From Cenococcum geophilum 1.58 (taxonomy: Eukaryota; Ascomycota; Dothideomycetes; Gloniales; Gloniaceae), in NCBI GenBank assembly GCA_001692895.1, contig KV748185.1, positions 310,001-374,000 of the forward strand: 64,000 nt of DNA, written 5' to 3'. Below are positions 11,760 to 21,960 of this stretch, one piece after another. A program made the translations under genes and the position numbers. Numbering within the stretch: the first letter of the stretch is position 1; each line of letters starts with the position of its first letter. A model generated the notes under the pieces. The model ran no database searches. It was not told where the DNA came from and saw only the letters and a list, made by a program, of their open reading frames with translations.

Positions 11760-12960
11760 TAAATAGTAAGCTTGGTGCCTTTACTAAATAGCTATAAAGC
11801 CATTACCTAGTTATCGCCAACGCCTTTACTAAAGTAGAGTTAATTTTAATTAAGGAGGACTATAACTTTAAGTTACTTAAGCACGCGCTACTTAATAGTA
11901 GTATAGGCCATATAAAGCTGTATAGGATTAGTTTAATATATAGACTTATTAATTATATAGTAAACTACTTAGAAGACTTTAGAACGGATTAGCGACGTTC
12001 TAATACTATAGTAGAGGCCTTACTTAACGTCTTAATTGGTAAGCACCTTATATAGATGTATTATAAAAGACTAGACCTTATCCTTTTTATACTACCTCTT
12101 AATTCCTACCCGTAAGAAATGGCCTTTTGCCCTCTTATTAAATTCTTATTACTTTACCACGTGGCTTAAAAAGTTACTAAAGTTATTCTATAGATTAGCT
12201 TTAAATTAATAAGCACGTAGCTACTGCTTTAAGTCGTAAAAAGAAGCTTTAATTAGATTAAAATTAGGTAAGTAAGGAGGAAGATATTTAAGCCTAATAC
12301 TAGCAGCATTGTAGAGGCGTTAAACTTCCTAGGTTTAAGTAAGCAATAGTATTAAACACCTATCCTTTATATACACTATATACTTTATTATAATGGATTA
12401 ATATATTATCTATTACTAGAACTAAATAAGGCTATAGATAAGGCTACATATAAGTAAAAACCTTATTTTTTATCTACTTAATAAATATTAGCCCGTTAAT
12501 AGCGCCCTAGTATATTAACTAGCCAGGCATATAGCCCTAATAGGTATACGCTAGCAGTAAGCTCCATCTTTTAGATCTCTTTAATTCCAATATTCCTTTA
12601 GTAGGCTTATTAATTAGCGCCCACCTATACTTCCTATCTATTATCTTCTTATTATAAGCTGATTTATTAATAAAGATAAACTAATTGCGTCTATAGCCAC
12701 AGATTTAAATAATTTAGTTGTCCCTTAGGCCTGGGTTACGCTATTGCGCAATTATCCTTATAACCTTTCTACTCTATTTTCTTCGCTTTAATCCAGCCGA
12801 TAATATGCTTTATACTACTATTATATTATATTTATTATATAGAAACTAGAGTATCTCTTTAAAATAGGCGTCTGGGCTATATATAAGGTATTTAAGGAGG
12901 CCCTAATTAGTACGCGTTTATTAGTAAAATTAATATTAATATTACTACCTAATATTATAC
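11760..12960 (+). pseudogene. Unidentified RIP-degraded frame inside the nested transposon
   Basis: A frame starting near 11,800 reads about 350 codons with stops at Gln/Trp-compatible sites. It contains NAFTKVELILIKEDYNFKLL near 11,820 and hydrophobic text further on. No catalytic motif is recognised. It could be the C-terminal part of the protein fossil just upstream or of a highly diverged transposase. Confidence 0.3.
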
Positions 12961-13198
12961 ATCTAGAGCTTTATCTGTAAGTAGTAGTGGCCTACTATTT
13001 CCCCTAATCGGTGGATTAATCTGGCTATACCTCTTTAAATTTACCCTCTAGTATTAAAGAGTAGATTAAGGAACACGGGTCTTAACTTTTATATAGAAGT
13101 TATTGCAGCTAAGGTTAATTAGAGCTTATGTAATCGACTTCTATTTGGTTAACCAGGCAGGATTACCTATGGCTTTAAATATAAGATAATAATAAGGC

Positions 13199-13313
13199 GA
13201 TAGGTGGTGTCATGCGCGGGTATAGAAAAGTGGTTCAAACAGGTGAGGATTCGGTAAATTTCTGTACTTGATCATGGTTTCTGACATAAACCCATCCTTT
13301 TCCGAAGCGACTG
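13199..13313 (-). repeat. Right terminal inverted repeat of nested transposon
   Basis: Inverted copy of 10,169-10,283, ending ACTG before TA (13,314-13,315). One difference (TGT versus TAT context near the inner third) and one near the inner edge are both of RIP type. Confidence 0.9.
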
Positions 13314-13420
13314 TAGCCCTACACGTGCCTCTGCCAAGCTACCCCCTTTGTAGCCACCTTATTTTTCACCCTTCCTTACATCCTCCCTACCTTAGGAGGC
13401 ACTAGAACGGTAGCCAGCAG

Positions 13421-13584
13421 AGGACCGTCGCTAGAACTAGGCGACCGTCGCCAGAACCAGACGACCGTCACCAGAACCAGATAACCGTCGCCAGAACCAG
13501 ACGACCGTTGCAAGAACTAGATGACCGTCCTAGAGCCAGACAACCGTTACCAGAACTAGACGACCGTTACCAGAACTAGACGAC
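13421..13584. repeat. 20-bp minisatellite in copy 1, decayed
   Basis: About eight units related to CGACCGTCGCCAGAACCAGA. Many units carry CCAG-to-CTAG and CG-to-TG/CA changes, unlike the near-perfect array of the same unit in copy 2 at 31,097-31,336. A shorter remnant of the array lies at 13,907-13,955 in the second half of copy 1. Confidence 0.85.
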
Positions 13585-14200
13585 GACCTTTTGAACAACC
13601 AGCCAGCGAATACCACGAGCGATTCAATTGATCGATCAGTCAAATTAAACCAGAGCTTCGCCCATTATCGAATCGAATCAAGGCCTCCTAGGGAGGCACC
13701 CTAGACGACCACCGTTCGAATGTACAGCTAGCGAATGGCCGTAGAGAACGATCTGAATCAATTAGAGCCTTTGATTGGGCCGACCCCTCCCCCGAATTAA
13801 ATTAGATGCTGACATAGGCAGACAGGCAGGCAGGCAGACAGGCAGGCAGGCAGGCAGGCAGGCAGATAGGTAGGTAGGCAGACAGGTAGGTAGGTAGGCA
13901 GGTAGGAGACGACCGTCGTTAGAACCATACGATCGTCGCCAGAGCCAGACGATAATCGTTTGAACGACCAGCCAGCGAACACCACGATCAATTCAATCGA
14001 TCGATCGAATCGAACCAGAGCCTCGATATTACCCTGTTACCGAATTAAATCGAATCAGGGTCTCTTAGAGAGGCACCCCAGACGACCATCGTTCAAACGT
14101 ACAGCCAGCAAACGCTCATAGAGAACGATTTGAACTAATATAATTAATCGCAATCGAATCAAGCAGAGCCTTCGATCGGGCCGACTTCTCCCCCAAATTA
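13585..14200. repeat. Duplicated non-coding block around ATCGATCGATCGAATC
   Basis: Two related blocks follow each other. The first covers about 13,590-13,800 and the second about 13,950-14,195. Each holds AACGACCAGCCAGCGAA, an ATCGATCGAT-rich stretch, a GAGGCACCC word, CGTTCAAACGTACAGCCAGC (or a variant) and a GAGAACGAT word. Copy 2 has a single such block at 31,340-31,640. No coding sequence is evident. Confidence 0.7.
13811..13906. repeat. 4-bp (CAGG/TAGG)n microsatellite
   Basis: Runs of CAGG with scattered TAGG and CAGA variants. The C/T variation always falls in the CpA position, as RIP or a similar deamination would give. Frames through it (Cys/Leu/Pro-rich on the minus strand) are by-products of the repeat. 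Confidence 0.85.
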
Positions 14201-14293
14201 CAGATACAGACAGGTAGGCATAGACAAGTAGGCACGACAGGTAGGCACAGACAGGCAGGCACAGACAGGTAGGCACGAACAGGTAGGACGGTT

Positions 14294-14369
14294 GGACAGG
14301 TAGGACAGGCAGGACAGGCAGGACAGGCAGGACAGGCAGGACAGGCAGGACAGGCAGGACAGGCAGGCA
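14294..14369. repeat. 9-bp (GACAGGCAG)n minisatellite
   Basis: About eight tandem units, nearly identical at the right end and with GGTAG variants at the left. The period is a multiple of three and gives Cys/Pro/Ala frames on the minus strand that I do not consider genes. The same array is in copy 2 at 31,744-31,809. Confidence 0.9.
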
Positions 14370-14641
14370 CTAGGTCTAGTTAGGAAATCAGTACACGGCC
14401 GGCGGATCATCGGGAACACCGCCAATTGACGGTTTGGAGCCTCTGCGAGAGCCTTACCCCTTGTCTCCTTAATCGATCGCGACGCAGGTGGTAGGCAGGA
14501 AGGATTTAGATTATTTAGATTCCTTAAAGTATCCTGTATATAGAATAGGGTCTAAAATTAAACTGGTTTTTATATTTATTAGCTAGCTGTAAATACAAGA
14601 GCATTAATATACCTTATTTTTAAATTTAATTTTTAAATTAT

Positions 14642-14791
14642 TGTCCTAATTGTCCTAATGGTCCTAATGGTCCTGATTGTCCTGATTGTCCTAATGGTCC
14701 TGATGGTCCTGGAGGTCCTGGAGGTCCTGATAGTCCTGGAGGTCCTGGAGGTCCTGGAGGTCCTGGAGGTCCGTGTGGTCCGTGTGGTCCG
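14642..14791. repeat. 9-bp (GGTCCTGGA)n minisatellite with a collagen-like antisense frame
   Basis: About 16 units of GGTCCTGGA and variants such as GGTCCTAAT. Because the period is nine bases, the minus strand reads Gly-Pro-Pro triplets ([10 protein letters not shown]) inside an 89-codon open frame. No start context, signal peptide or flanking domain supports a real collagen-like gene, and the array sits between CCTGACAGG words of the element, so I call it satellite. Confidence 0.8.
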
Positions 14792-14919
14792 GGCGACCTC
14801 CTGACAGGTTCCTGACAGGAAGCCGAGTGTGAGTGTCTCCTGGAGCTCCTGACAGCCCTGACAGGAGCTGTCAGGAACCTGTCAGTACTGTTAGGAGGCA
14901 TAAACATTTTCCTGATGTA

Positions 14920-15249
14920 TATATAACTTGCGTAGATGTTTAGATAATATAATATATCTTAGATGCTAGTTTATTTATAATAGCTGCTAGAAGTATAAGG
15001 AGGAATTAAGATTAAATACGCTGATAGATTGTCACCGTCTTGTTTGAGCATTTATTATATATTTACTGTTTTAACTTTAGAATCCAGTTATCTAGAAATT
15101 GTTTTAAATCTGTATCCTAAGCTATAGGTTAAATGTTTATTTGCAAATTCTATCTAAAATATAAGTAGTACTTCTAAGAGTTAGATCCTTCTAAATCTTC
15201 TTTAAAACACACGCTTTATTGTTAATTAATGTCTATTAGGAGTGATAGC
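14920..15249. other. RIP-degraded DNA right of the element
   Basis: Base composition returns abruptly to AT-rich, CpA-poor sequence just after the TA at 14,918-14,919. No gene is recognised. Confidence 0.45.
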
Positions 15250-17700
15250 TAGTAATGCTTAAGCTAATATTTAAAACAGTTAAGGCCGTTAATCTAATTT
15301 GTTAAACGGTTAGATTAAAAATAAGAACTCTACTGCATTGAACGTGGCTTTAGAGCCTCTATATATATACTAAAAAGTTGTTATCAGCTTCGTGTGATCT
15401 ACGATGTATTTAGTTAATTAGTTGGAGCTTTATACATTAGTCGTTTAATTAAGGACTAATATGACGTCTAAAGTTTTGTAGGTCGATACCCCCTAGCTAT
15501 ATAGAGCCTTCCGAGCTGTAAAAAGGTACAAAAAGTCGCGATATTAATTTGGTGTTGAGTTAAATATACCCCTAAAAGCTCTTAATCAAACGTCCCTTAA
15601 ATTTAATCCTTTCCTTAATATTAACTAGACTTAATTTGCGAACGAACGCCTTATTCTTTTAATGCGGTAAAGCCTTTATTAAATTATCCGCAGCTATGCT
15701 GGATATAGGCATCTAATTGACCTTAATTCTTCCTATTGATCGTAAGATTAAGAGATAAAAAATTAATAACTCTATCTATTAAACGTGGCTCTAGGGCCTT
15801 TATATATATATAAGGAAGGTATAAGGAACAGAAATAGGTGGTGAGTTATAGGTAGTAAGTAGCAGGGTAGTGGGTTATAGGGTAGTAGATAATAAAGATA
15901 GTAGTAAGACGGTGGTAAGCAAACCTAATTTAGGTCGACACTTCCTTTCTTAAGCTTTTTATTAGCTCTTCCTTAAGGGCCCTCGGCTTAAGCTTGTGAT
16001 ATTTAAGGGTTAACTAATTACTGTACTAACCGTAATAGGCGTACGTCTATCGATCGCTATAGTATAGTAAGTTGTTCTTATTATCCTAAAAGACTCTATA
16101 TTTATTAAACTTTTAAAAATAGACTAGGCTTATATAAAAGTTCGGTATATACGCTATATTCTTAAACTAGATTCTCCTAGTTCCGTTTAGTGTTTAAATT
16201 GTAATCTTAGTAGTTCTAAAGTCCTTAATTAAATCTAGGCCCGTTCCGGCGTATATAAAGTCATTACTTAACTAGAGCTTGTTAATAAATCTTAATTAAT
16301 TATTAATGGCGTGTATAGTGGTTCCAGAATTAAGGATAATATTATTATAGAGTGGATAACTAGGGAGTGTTCTAGCATCTCCCTCTTTTGTTATAAAATT
16401 ATACTCTAATGTAAGGTTAGTTTGTAACTAGTAAAGATATAAGAAAGTCTAACCGTCTGCTCCTATTAACTCTAGTACTAAAGGATACTCTAGTAGAGCT
16501 AATTTAAGGCTTATAAGGGCTCTTAAAGTATTATCCTTTTTCTTCTACTCCTGTTCTATAGTAATTCGCTCTATCGCTTATCCTAGTCTTTCTATAGCAA
16601 GTTTTGTATATTTAATAACTTTATTGTTTTTATTAAGCTTTATCTTAATTATTTTAAGTTTACGCTAAGTTTATAGCTAAAAGTCCTAAAACTGTAACTT
16701 AGTTCTTAACTGCTTATTTTATAGAGATATAATAGTAATATAATCTTTAATAAGCTCTTCTTTAAGCGTATAAGTGTAGAGATATATCTAACAGCAATAT
16801 ACGTTAAGTTCAATAATAGGTTTAAGAAGGCTTTGGGTATAATCTATATCGGCTGCAACTTAAGTAAGGCAAACAGTGTTAATGGGAGAATTTGTAAAAT
16901 CTTTACTTATCTAAGACGAATATAGCTAATCTATATAAGTTACTCTTAAGTATGGGGAGGTTCTAAGGTAAAGAAATTCTAGCTTTTAATTAATTTTAAA
17001 TAGAACTGTGCTATAAGCAGCAGCTAATAGTAACCGATTTCTAATAATATTTTATTTATTTATAGGCTTAAATTAAAAAATATATTACTTAATCGGTATA
17101 TACGACTATGGCTTCCACTAGGCTAGAACCCTTATAATAATGCAGCTTAATCACCCCTAGCGTTTTAAATGCTTGGATTATACCTCTTTAACGCTAGAAT
17201 CTAGGGTCTCTATATCCTTTCCCTACTTTATAATCTTAGGCGCTTAAAATATATAATAATATATAAGTAGCATGCAACCTCCTTATTTAGCCATAGCGTA
17301 GACTATAAGGCACGCTAAGATAGTCGCTAATATTATATTAAATAGCGTTCTCTTCTAATCCTACTTGCTGGCTAAAGCGACTTTTAAACTCGCTAATAAG
17401 ATATATTTTAACTGAACTATATAACTAGTTACAAATAATAACATTATTAGTCTTTACTTAAAGCGCTAGTAGCGCTACTTATTCCTTACTAACCTTCTAT
17501 TTTCGTTACTTAAGCTATAGCTTAAGTATTTTTGGTGTGCTCTAGACCCGCTAGTATTTAACGCTAGGTAATTTACTAAAGTTAAACCTTGCACCCTCCG
17601 TTAGTAGGATTTAGCGGCATTACTATAGAGAGGTGCTAGGAGGTTTACCCTAGACTATATATTAGTTGGGGCTTTAAACTGCTAGGAGACTTATTTAAAT
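15250..17700 (-). mobile_element. Copia-type (Ty1) LTR retrotransposon remains, internally rearranged
   Basis: On the minus strand, the frame around 16,420-16,050 shows the aspartic-protease region of Copia gag-pol. Here LNSGTTIHAINN stands where LDSGATxHV is usual, followed by GTRRIQFKNIAYIP-like text once stops are read as Gln. Upstream (17,000-16,450) is charged, helix-rich gag-like sequence. The very C-terminal piece of Copia pol (AADNLIKALPH, where AADGLTKAL is usual, then KERIKFKGRL) sits at about 15,710-15,570. Between the two lies an LTR-like segment, and a second LTR-like segment lies below 15,500. Integrase and reverse transcriptase were not found, so they are deleted or beyond recognition. 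Confidence 0.65.
15480..15945 (-). repeat. LTR-like repeat pair with polypurine tract
   Basis: Read on the minus strand, TGTCGACC begins one LTR-like segment near 15,945, and TATCGACC (TG changed to TA) begins another near 15,492, just after a purine-rich AGCTAGGGGG tract. Both contain a TATATATA run followed by GGCCCTAGAGCCACG or a variant (about 15,790 and 15,360), which would be the promoter region. The spacing between matching words is about 425 bases. Confidence 0.5.
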
Positions 17701-17819
17701 ATCGTAATATAAGTTATCTTAATGGACTTAGTTTTTAAATTAAGGGGTTAGGGCAAGGTAGGGAATAGATAATTTCCCTAGTATTATAGAAATAAAGGAG
17801 TAGTCTCTAAATAATTTAA

Positions 17820-18300
17820 TTCCGCTCCTATAGGGGCAAAAAGCCCTTACGGTAGCTTCGTAGTGGGTTATAAATACTAAGCCTAGCCCCTAAGCCTAAC
17901 TATCCCACCTAAGAAAGTGGCGTCTGTGGGCTTGTAGCCCATATAGGTTACGCAATTGCGTAATTATTAGTTAATGCGGGGCATACGCTAGTAGGGGAAA
18001 GAAGTCTATGCGCTAAAATAAGCTATACGCGATAAATTCCCGTGCGGGTAAGTAGACTACATAGGCTCTGAGTTAATGCGGGGTATACGCTAGTAGGGGA
18101 AGAAAGTTTATACGCTAAAACAAGCTATATGTAATAAATTCCCGTGCGGGTAAGTGGACTACGCGGGCTTTAAGCCCACAAGGGGCGTAAATACGTTAGC
18201 GTAATTGCTAATGTAGGAAATAAGCCCATAAGGGAATAAGCCTATATATTAAAAAAAGCTATATATAATAAGAGCCCCTATAAGAAACTGCTTATTAATT
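17820..18300. repeat. 102-bp tandem repeat with inverted flanking words
   Basis: Two units start GTTAATGCGGGG at 17,970 and 18,072, each with CGCTAGTAGGGGA and AAATTCCCGTGCGGGTAAG. A third, decayed partial unit runs to about 18,285. The block is richer in GC than its surroundings. TGTGGGCTTGTAGCCC at about 17,928 and an inverted relative at about 18,162-18,180 bracket the repeat, and short palindromes (ACGCAATTGCGTAA) occur. It could be part of a small DNA transposon or a non-coding tandem repeat; no coding sequence is seen. Confidence 0.6.
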
Positions 18301-18880
18301 TGCTTAACTAATAACCAAAAACCTAGATCCCAACTAGAAACTTAAAATAAAAAACTAACTTTAGCTAAAGTCTAAAACTAGGTAAGGGTTAGTAAAGTAG
18401 AAATCGGAAACCTAAAATTATATTTTAGGTAAATAAAACGCTATTACTTTTCATTTTTTTTTTTAAAAAAAACGACGTATAAAACTTGTTGCTTTCTACG
18501 TTTATATAAACAGCACTATAGCTATAGGGTCTACTATACACGGTTTAAAATAGATATAACTGACTTACTATAGCATAAAGATAGTCTTAATAGCGAAGGC
18601 AAGTACTATAGAAAAGTGAGGTTAATATACTTACTAAATAAACTATAGTTATACGCTCTTTGCGTATAGAAATCTGGAAGCTTTATGGTATAGAGTAATA
18701 GCATTATAATTATGTTATAAAAAGCTTAGATGCGATTAAAAGACAGCTATATTTTAGCCAAAAACTAAAAGATAGAGGTAATGGAGAAAGTACTTCTATT
18801 AATAGTAACAGTTATACCTCTAATAGTCTTCTATATCTGACCAATTATATAGTATTAAAACCCTTAATAAAGGGTAAGAC
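18301..18880. other. RIP-degraded DNA
   Basis: AT-rich with a poly-T/poly-A junction at about 18,455-18,470. No gene is recognised. Confidence 0.4.
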
Positions 18881-18899
18881 GATTTTTAAGTTACTTGCA

Positions 18900-19580
18900 A
18901 AAGGGATTAGTAGATATATTTTTTAGGCCCTAATTTAAGAAGCTTCTTTAAAAGAAAAGGGTAGTAATTAGAAAACTATTTTAGTAAGTACAGGCATAAA
19001 GCAGGTCCTAAGAAAGTACTAATAGTAGATATATAAAAATAAAAATGACTTTAATACTATAAAGAAGAAGCTGTTTTTGTATAAAGAGCTTTATAGACCT
19101 AGTATACCAAACAAGTTCCTATATAATGGATTCTATAGGCTTAAAGAACTGGAGAAATTCCTATAAGAGAAGCCTAACAAATTTGGCAATAAGTAGAAGT
19201 CCTATTACACTTCCTCCTAACCCTTTCCTACTATACTAGTAGAGGTATATAATCCTACTTAGTAGATTACAATAGATGGAATAAGCGCTAAAGAGTATAT
19301 ACTAGATATTATTCTTTAACTCTTTAATATATAAATCTATAAGCCTACTAACCTTAAACACTATTAGTACTTACTTAGGATATAAGTATTTAAGCTCAGA
19401 AAGAAACTTGTAGAGTTTAGGGTTATTATTATATATTAGTTATCCTTTATCGGTAATATAGTAAATAAAATCTTCTACCTATATTAAGGGACTTAAGAGA
19501 TTATTATAAATTGTATGGAGCTTAAAAGAGGTTAAGCTGAGAGAGACAAAAGTATGGGTTTTAGAACGTAGACAAACCAC
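18900..19580 (+). pseudogene. Unidentified RIP-degraded coding frame
   Basis: One forward frame reads for about 220 codons with stops at Gln/Trp-compatible sites. Phrases include FLYKELYRPSIPNKFLYNGF near 19,075-19,135 and ITIDGISAKEYILDIIL near 19,270-19,315. The amino-acid composition is normal for a soluble protein, but the family is not recognised. Confidence 0.35.
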
Positions 19581-20045
19581 TAGGCATTCTATAAGCGTTC
19601 TACAGTTTCTTATTAAATTTCTACTTTATTCTTTTGTATAGCATTACACTTATAAAGTCTTGCCTACTAAATTACGCCAAATCCTAAGTTCTTTATTATT
19701 ACTCGATAATCCATTAGCGTCACTCTAGCTTGGTTTATTAATATTAGTAGTATTAATTCGCCCTTCTACTGAGTTACTCTAGCGCAATCTGTTAATAGGG
19801 TAGCTAGAAGTCTATAGCTTATTACTGTCGTTTAAAACTACCATCTCTTCATTACTATCTTTATCACTATCCTCTTTCTATCCTTAATTATAAGGTGTAA
19901 AATATATAACGCTAGGGTAGTATATATAGATCGTCTCCTAAGCTCTTCCTGCAGACCTACAAGAATTATTAGTAATCTAATTTAGGTTTATTTGAGGCAT
20001 ATATATAATAGGACTTATTTAACGAGTACAGAAAAGAACTATATT
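19581..20045. other. RIP-degraded DNA
   Basis: No frame, motif or repeat is recognised. Confidence 0.35.
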
Positions 20046-20049
20046 TTAG

Positions 20050-21960
20050 CGAGGCTTAGTATCTAGGGAAAAGGTAGCTTAATCTAAGGATATTTGGAGG
20101 TAAGGCGAATGCTACCTTTATAATATTTCCTCTACTGCTTAGCTAAGCTAAGACTAAGTTTAGAAAGGGAGATTAATATTGCCTAAATAAGGCGAAGTAT
20201 ATTAGCGGCCCCTTTACCCTTTAGCTGGCGCATAATATCCGTTAGCTATAATTACTCCTTGCTTAATATGCGCTCTATACCTAAAAGCGTAAACTACTAA
20301 ACTAAATCTAATAGTGGCTGTTTAGGTTAGAGGAGGCATTGCTAGGGGTAATAATTGGCTAAGCTGTTACTAAATATAAATACCTAACTAAAATATATTA
20401 TATTAGTATGGAAGAACTAATATATTAGTCTCTAGCTTTATAAGTAGTGCTTAGCTATTATTACTTATTAAATTATAAGTAGTCTTAGTACTTTAGCTCT
20501 CGTTAGCATTAATATAAAAAAGCTTATATAAACACTGCACACTTTAGTAGCTAGAGAAGTTTGCATAAATTTGTTAGCTAAAATTATATAAGTTACTTTA
20601 AGATTAATATTTCTACCTAAATCTATATAACGTAGGTGAAAGCAATACCACTTTCTAAGTGCTGTGCTACGGTTTCTAAGGCATATAGTGTAAGTAAGGA
20701 GTTAGGAGATAAAGCTGCCGCGTATTTAGCCACCTTTGGCGTAACTAAGAAGAAGTTTAGGAATATAGTTCTTACTTTATCTAGAACCGGATAAGGGCTT
20801 CTATATACTAGTGTTTAGGGATAGCCCTAATAGTTAATTATTGTTTAAAGTTAATAATCCGGCTAAGCCAAGTTTTACGCCCAGAATTCAATAGGGGATT
20901 TATTTAATATTATAAGAAGGGGCTTAGACACTAGATGCTAGTAAAGGTATTAGCTCCCTAAATACCCGGAAGCTATAGGCGGTAAAGAGATTATCCTATA
21001 ACTGTTAATATGACTTAGTATTGCGGCGAAGCAGCTTACGTAGTTTAATATTTTTAAATTGGAACTATGCTTATGGCGTTAGTCCTATAAGGGTATAAAG
21101 GGCGCTATTACGCAGATTTTTTTTGCTCTATAGTACTTACAATTCTTAATTCTTTTATACTGGCCCTAAGCTCTTACTAGCTATGCTTTCTCTAGTTAAA
21201 GACTACTTATAGCCATCTAATTCTAAACAGGTAGGAATACTATCTTCACCTACCTAAATATCTAGAACGGAAATTTCGTATCCCTATAATACCTAAGAGT
21301 ATAAGGATATATATATCTTAGGAACAGACTATACGGAAAGCTATAGTAAGGCCAGCCCTATATATTAAGTTTGGATTATTAATCTTCTTACCTAATAATA
21401 GGCTCGTCTAACCCCGTAAATATAGTCGCTAGTATTGAGGACGTTTCTCTAATACCTCCTAGTAGGATAGCCGGATAATTATAGATCTTTCGATTACACT
21501 AATAGCTAAGTAGGTAACGATAAGGCCTACTTTGCGGATGTTTTTAATAATAGCTTAAATTATAAAAGCAAAGACGAACAGCTTACTAGATTCCTAAGAA
21601 GACTAAACTAAATTTTAGAAGGCGTAACTGAAAACGGTGCACTTAAATACTGGGTGGAGTGGAAGCCTAGGCTGACGAGTATTAGAGCCGCGAAGAGAAA
21701 TAAGAATTTAAGGTATTGCTTGGTTTATATTATGGATAAAGTGGCAGTTTTATGCTAGAAGCCTACTAAAGAGCCTATAACTAACCTAATGTCCGGTAAA
21801 CTTTAATCTTATTATAAAAGGAATCTTGGCAAGTTTATTAGGTATATTATAAGGTTCCGAGAGCTTAAAGAGGCGCTTAAAAATAATGACAGAAAAACAC
21901 TTGTGGCTTTAGTAGATAAGAGTAAAATATAAAAGAGACTTAGATTAACTATATAAAACG
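20050..21960 (+). pseudogene. Unidentified RIP-degraded coding region
   Basis: A forward frame from 20,051 to about 20,600 reads with stops only at Gln/Trp-type sites. It holds the phrases LRIFGGKANATFIIFPLLL and FRLEEALLGVIIG, then KYKYLTKIYYISMEELIY. Related frames continue downstream to about 21,950, with frame changes. Predicted helices are Leu- and Gln-rich. I considered the Starship captain (DUF3435) but could not find its R, HxxR and Y motifs. The function is unknown. Confidence 0.3.

Larger units (their letters stand above)
10169..13313. mobile_element. DNA transposon with 115-bp terminal inverted repeats, TA target duplication
   Basis: The ends 10,169-10,283 and 13,199-13,313 are inverted copies of each other, starting CAGTCGCTTCGG and differing only at one or two transitions. 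TA flanks both sides (10,167-10,168 and 13,314-13,315). The flanks join into one sequence whose uninterrupted relative is in copy 2 of the host element (around 30,943-30,985). CAGT-type termini with TA duplication fit the Tc1/mariner/pogo group. The 2.9-kb interior is strongly RIP-degraded, whereas the termini are not. I see no DDE/DDD transposase motif, so the element may be non-autonomous or carry captured DNA. Confidence 0.8.
9510..14917 (+). mobile_element. Minisatellite-rich TA-flanked element, copy 1, interrupted by a nested transposon
   Basis: A GC-richer island with CpA and TpG preserved stands out from RIP-degraded DNA on both sides. It begins CATCAG after TA (9,508-9,509), and its right end is the reverse complement of CATCAGGAAAATG followed by TA (14,918-14,919). 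The right terminus matches that of copy 2 (30,543-32,257) apart from two transitions; the left terminus matches only in part. Both copies share the same internal order: a CCTGACAGG-rich start, CGGGTCCCCGCTATATTCCC, an ACACGTGCC word, a 20-bp array, an ATCGATCGATCGAATCGAA block, a GACAGGCAG array and a GGCCGGCGGATCATCGGG block. Without the nested 3.1-kb transposon the element is about 2.26 kb. I see no transposase, so it would be a non-autonomous DNA transposon; the TA duplication suggests Tc1/mariner-type mobilisation. Confidence 0.6.

Noticed and set aside
13797..14425. Cys/Pro/Leu-rich minus-strand open frames
   Set aside because: They follow from the CAGG and GACAGGCAG arrays and the ends fall at the array borders.
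20050..21960. Candidate DUF3435 Starship captain
   Set aside because: The frame length is suitable, but no Arg, HxxR and Tyr catalytic pattern could be located.
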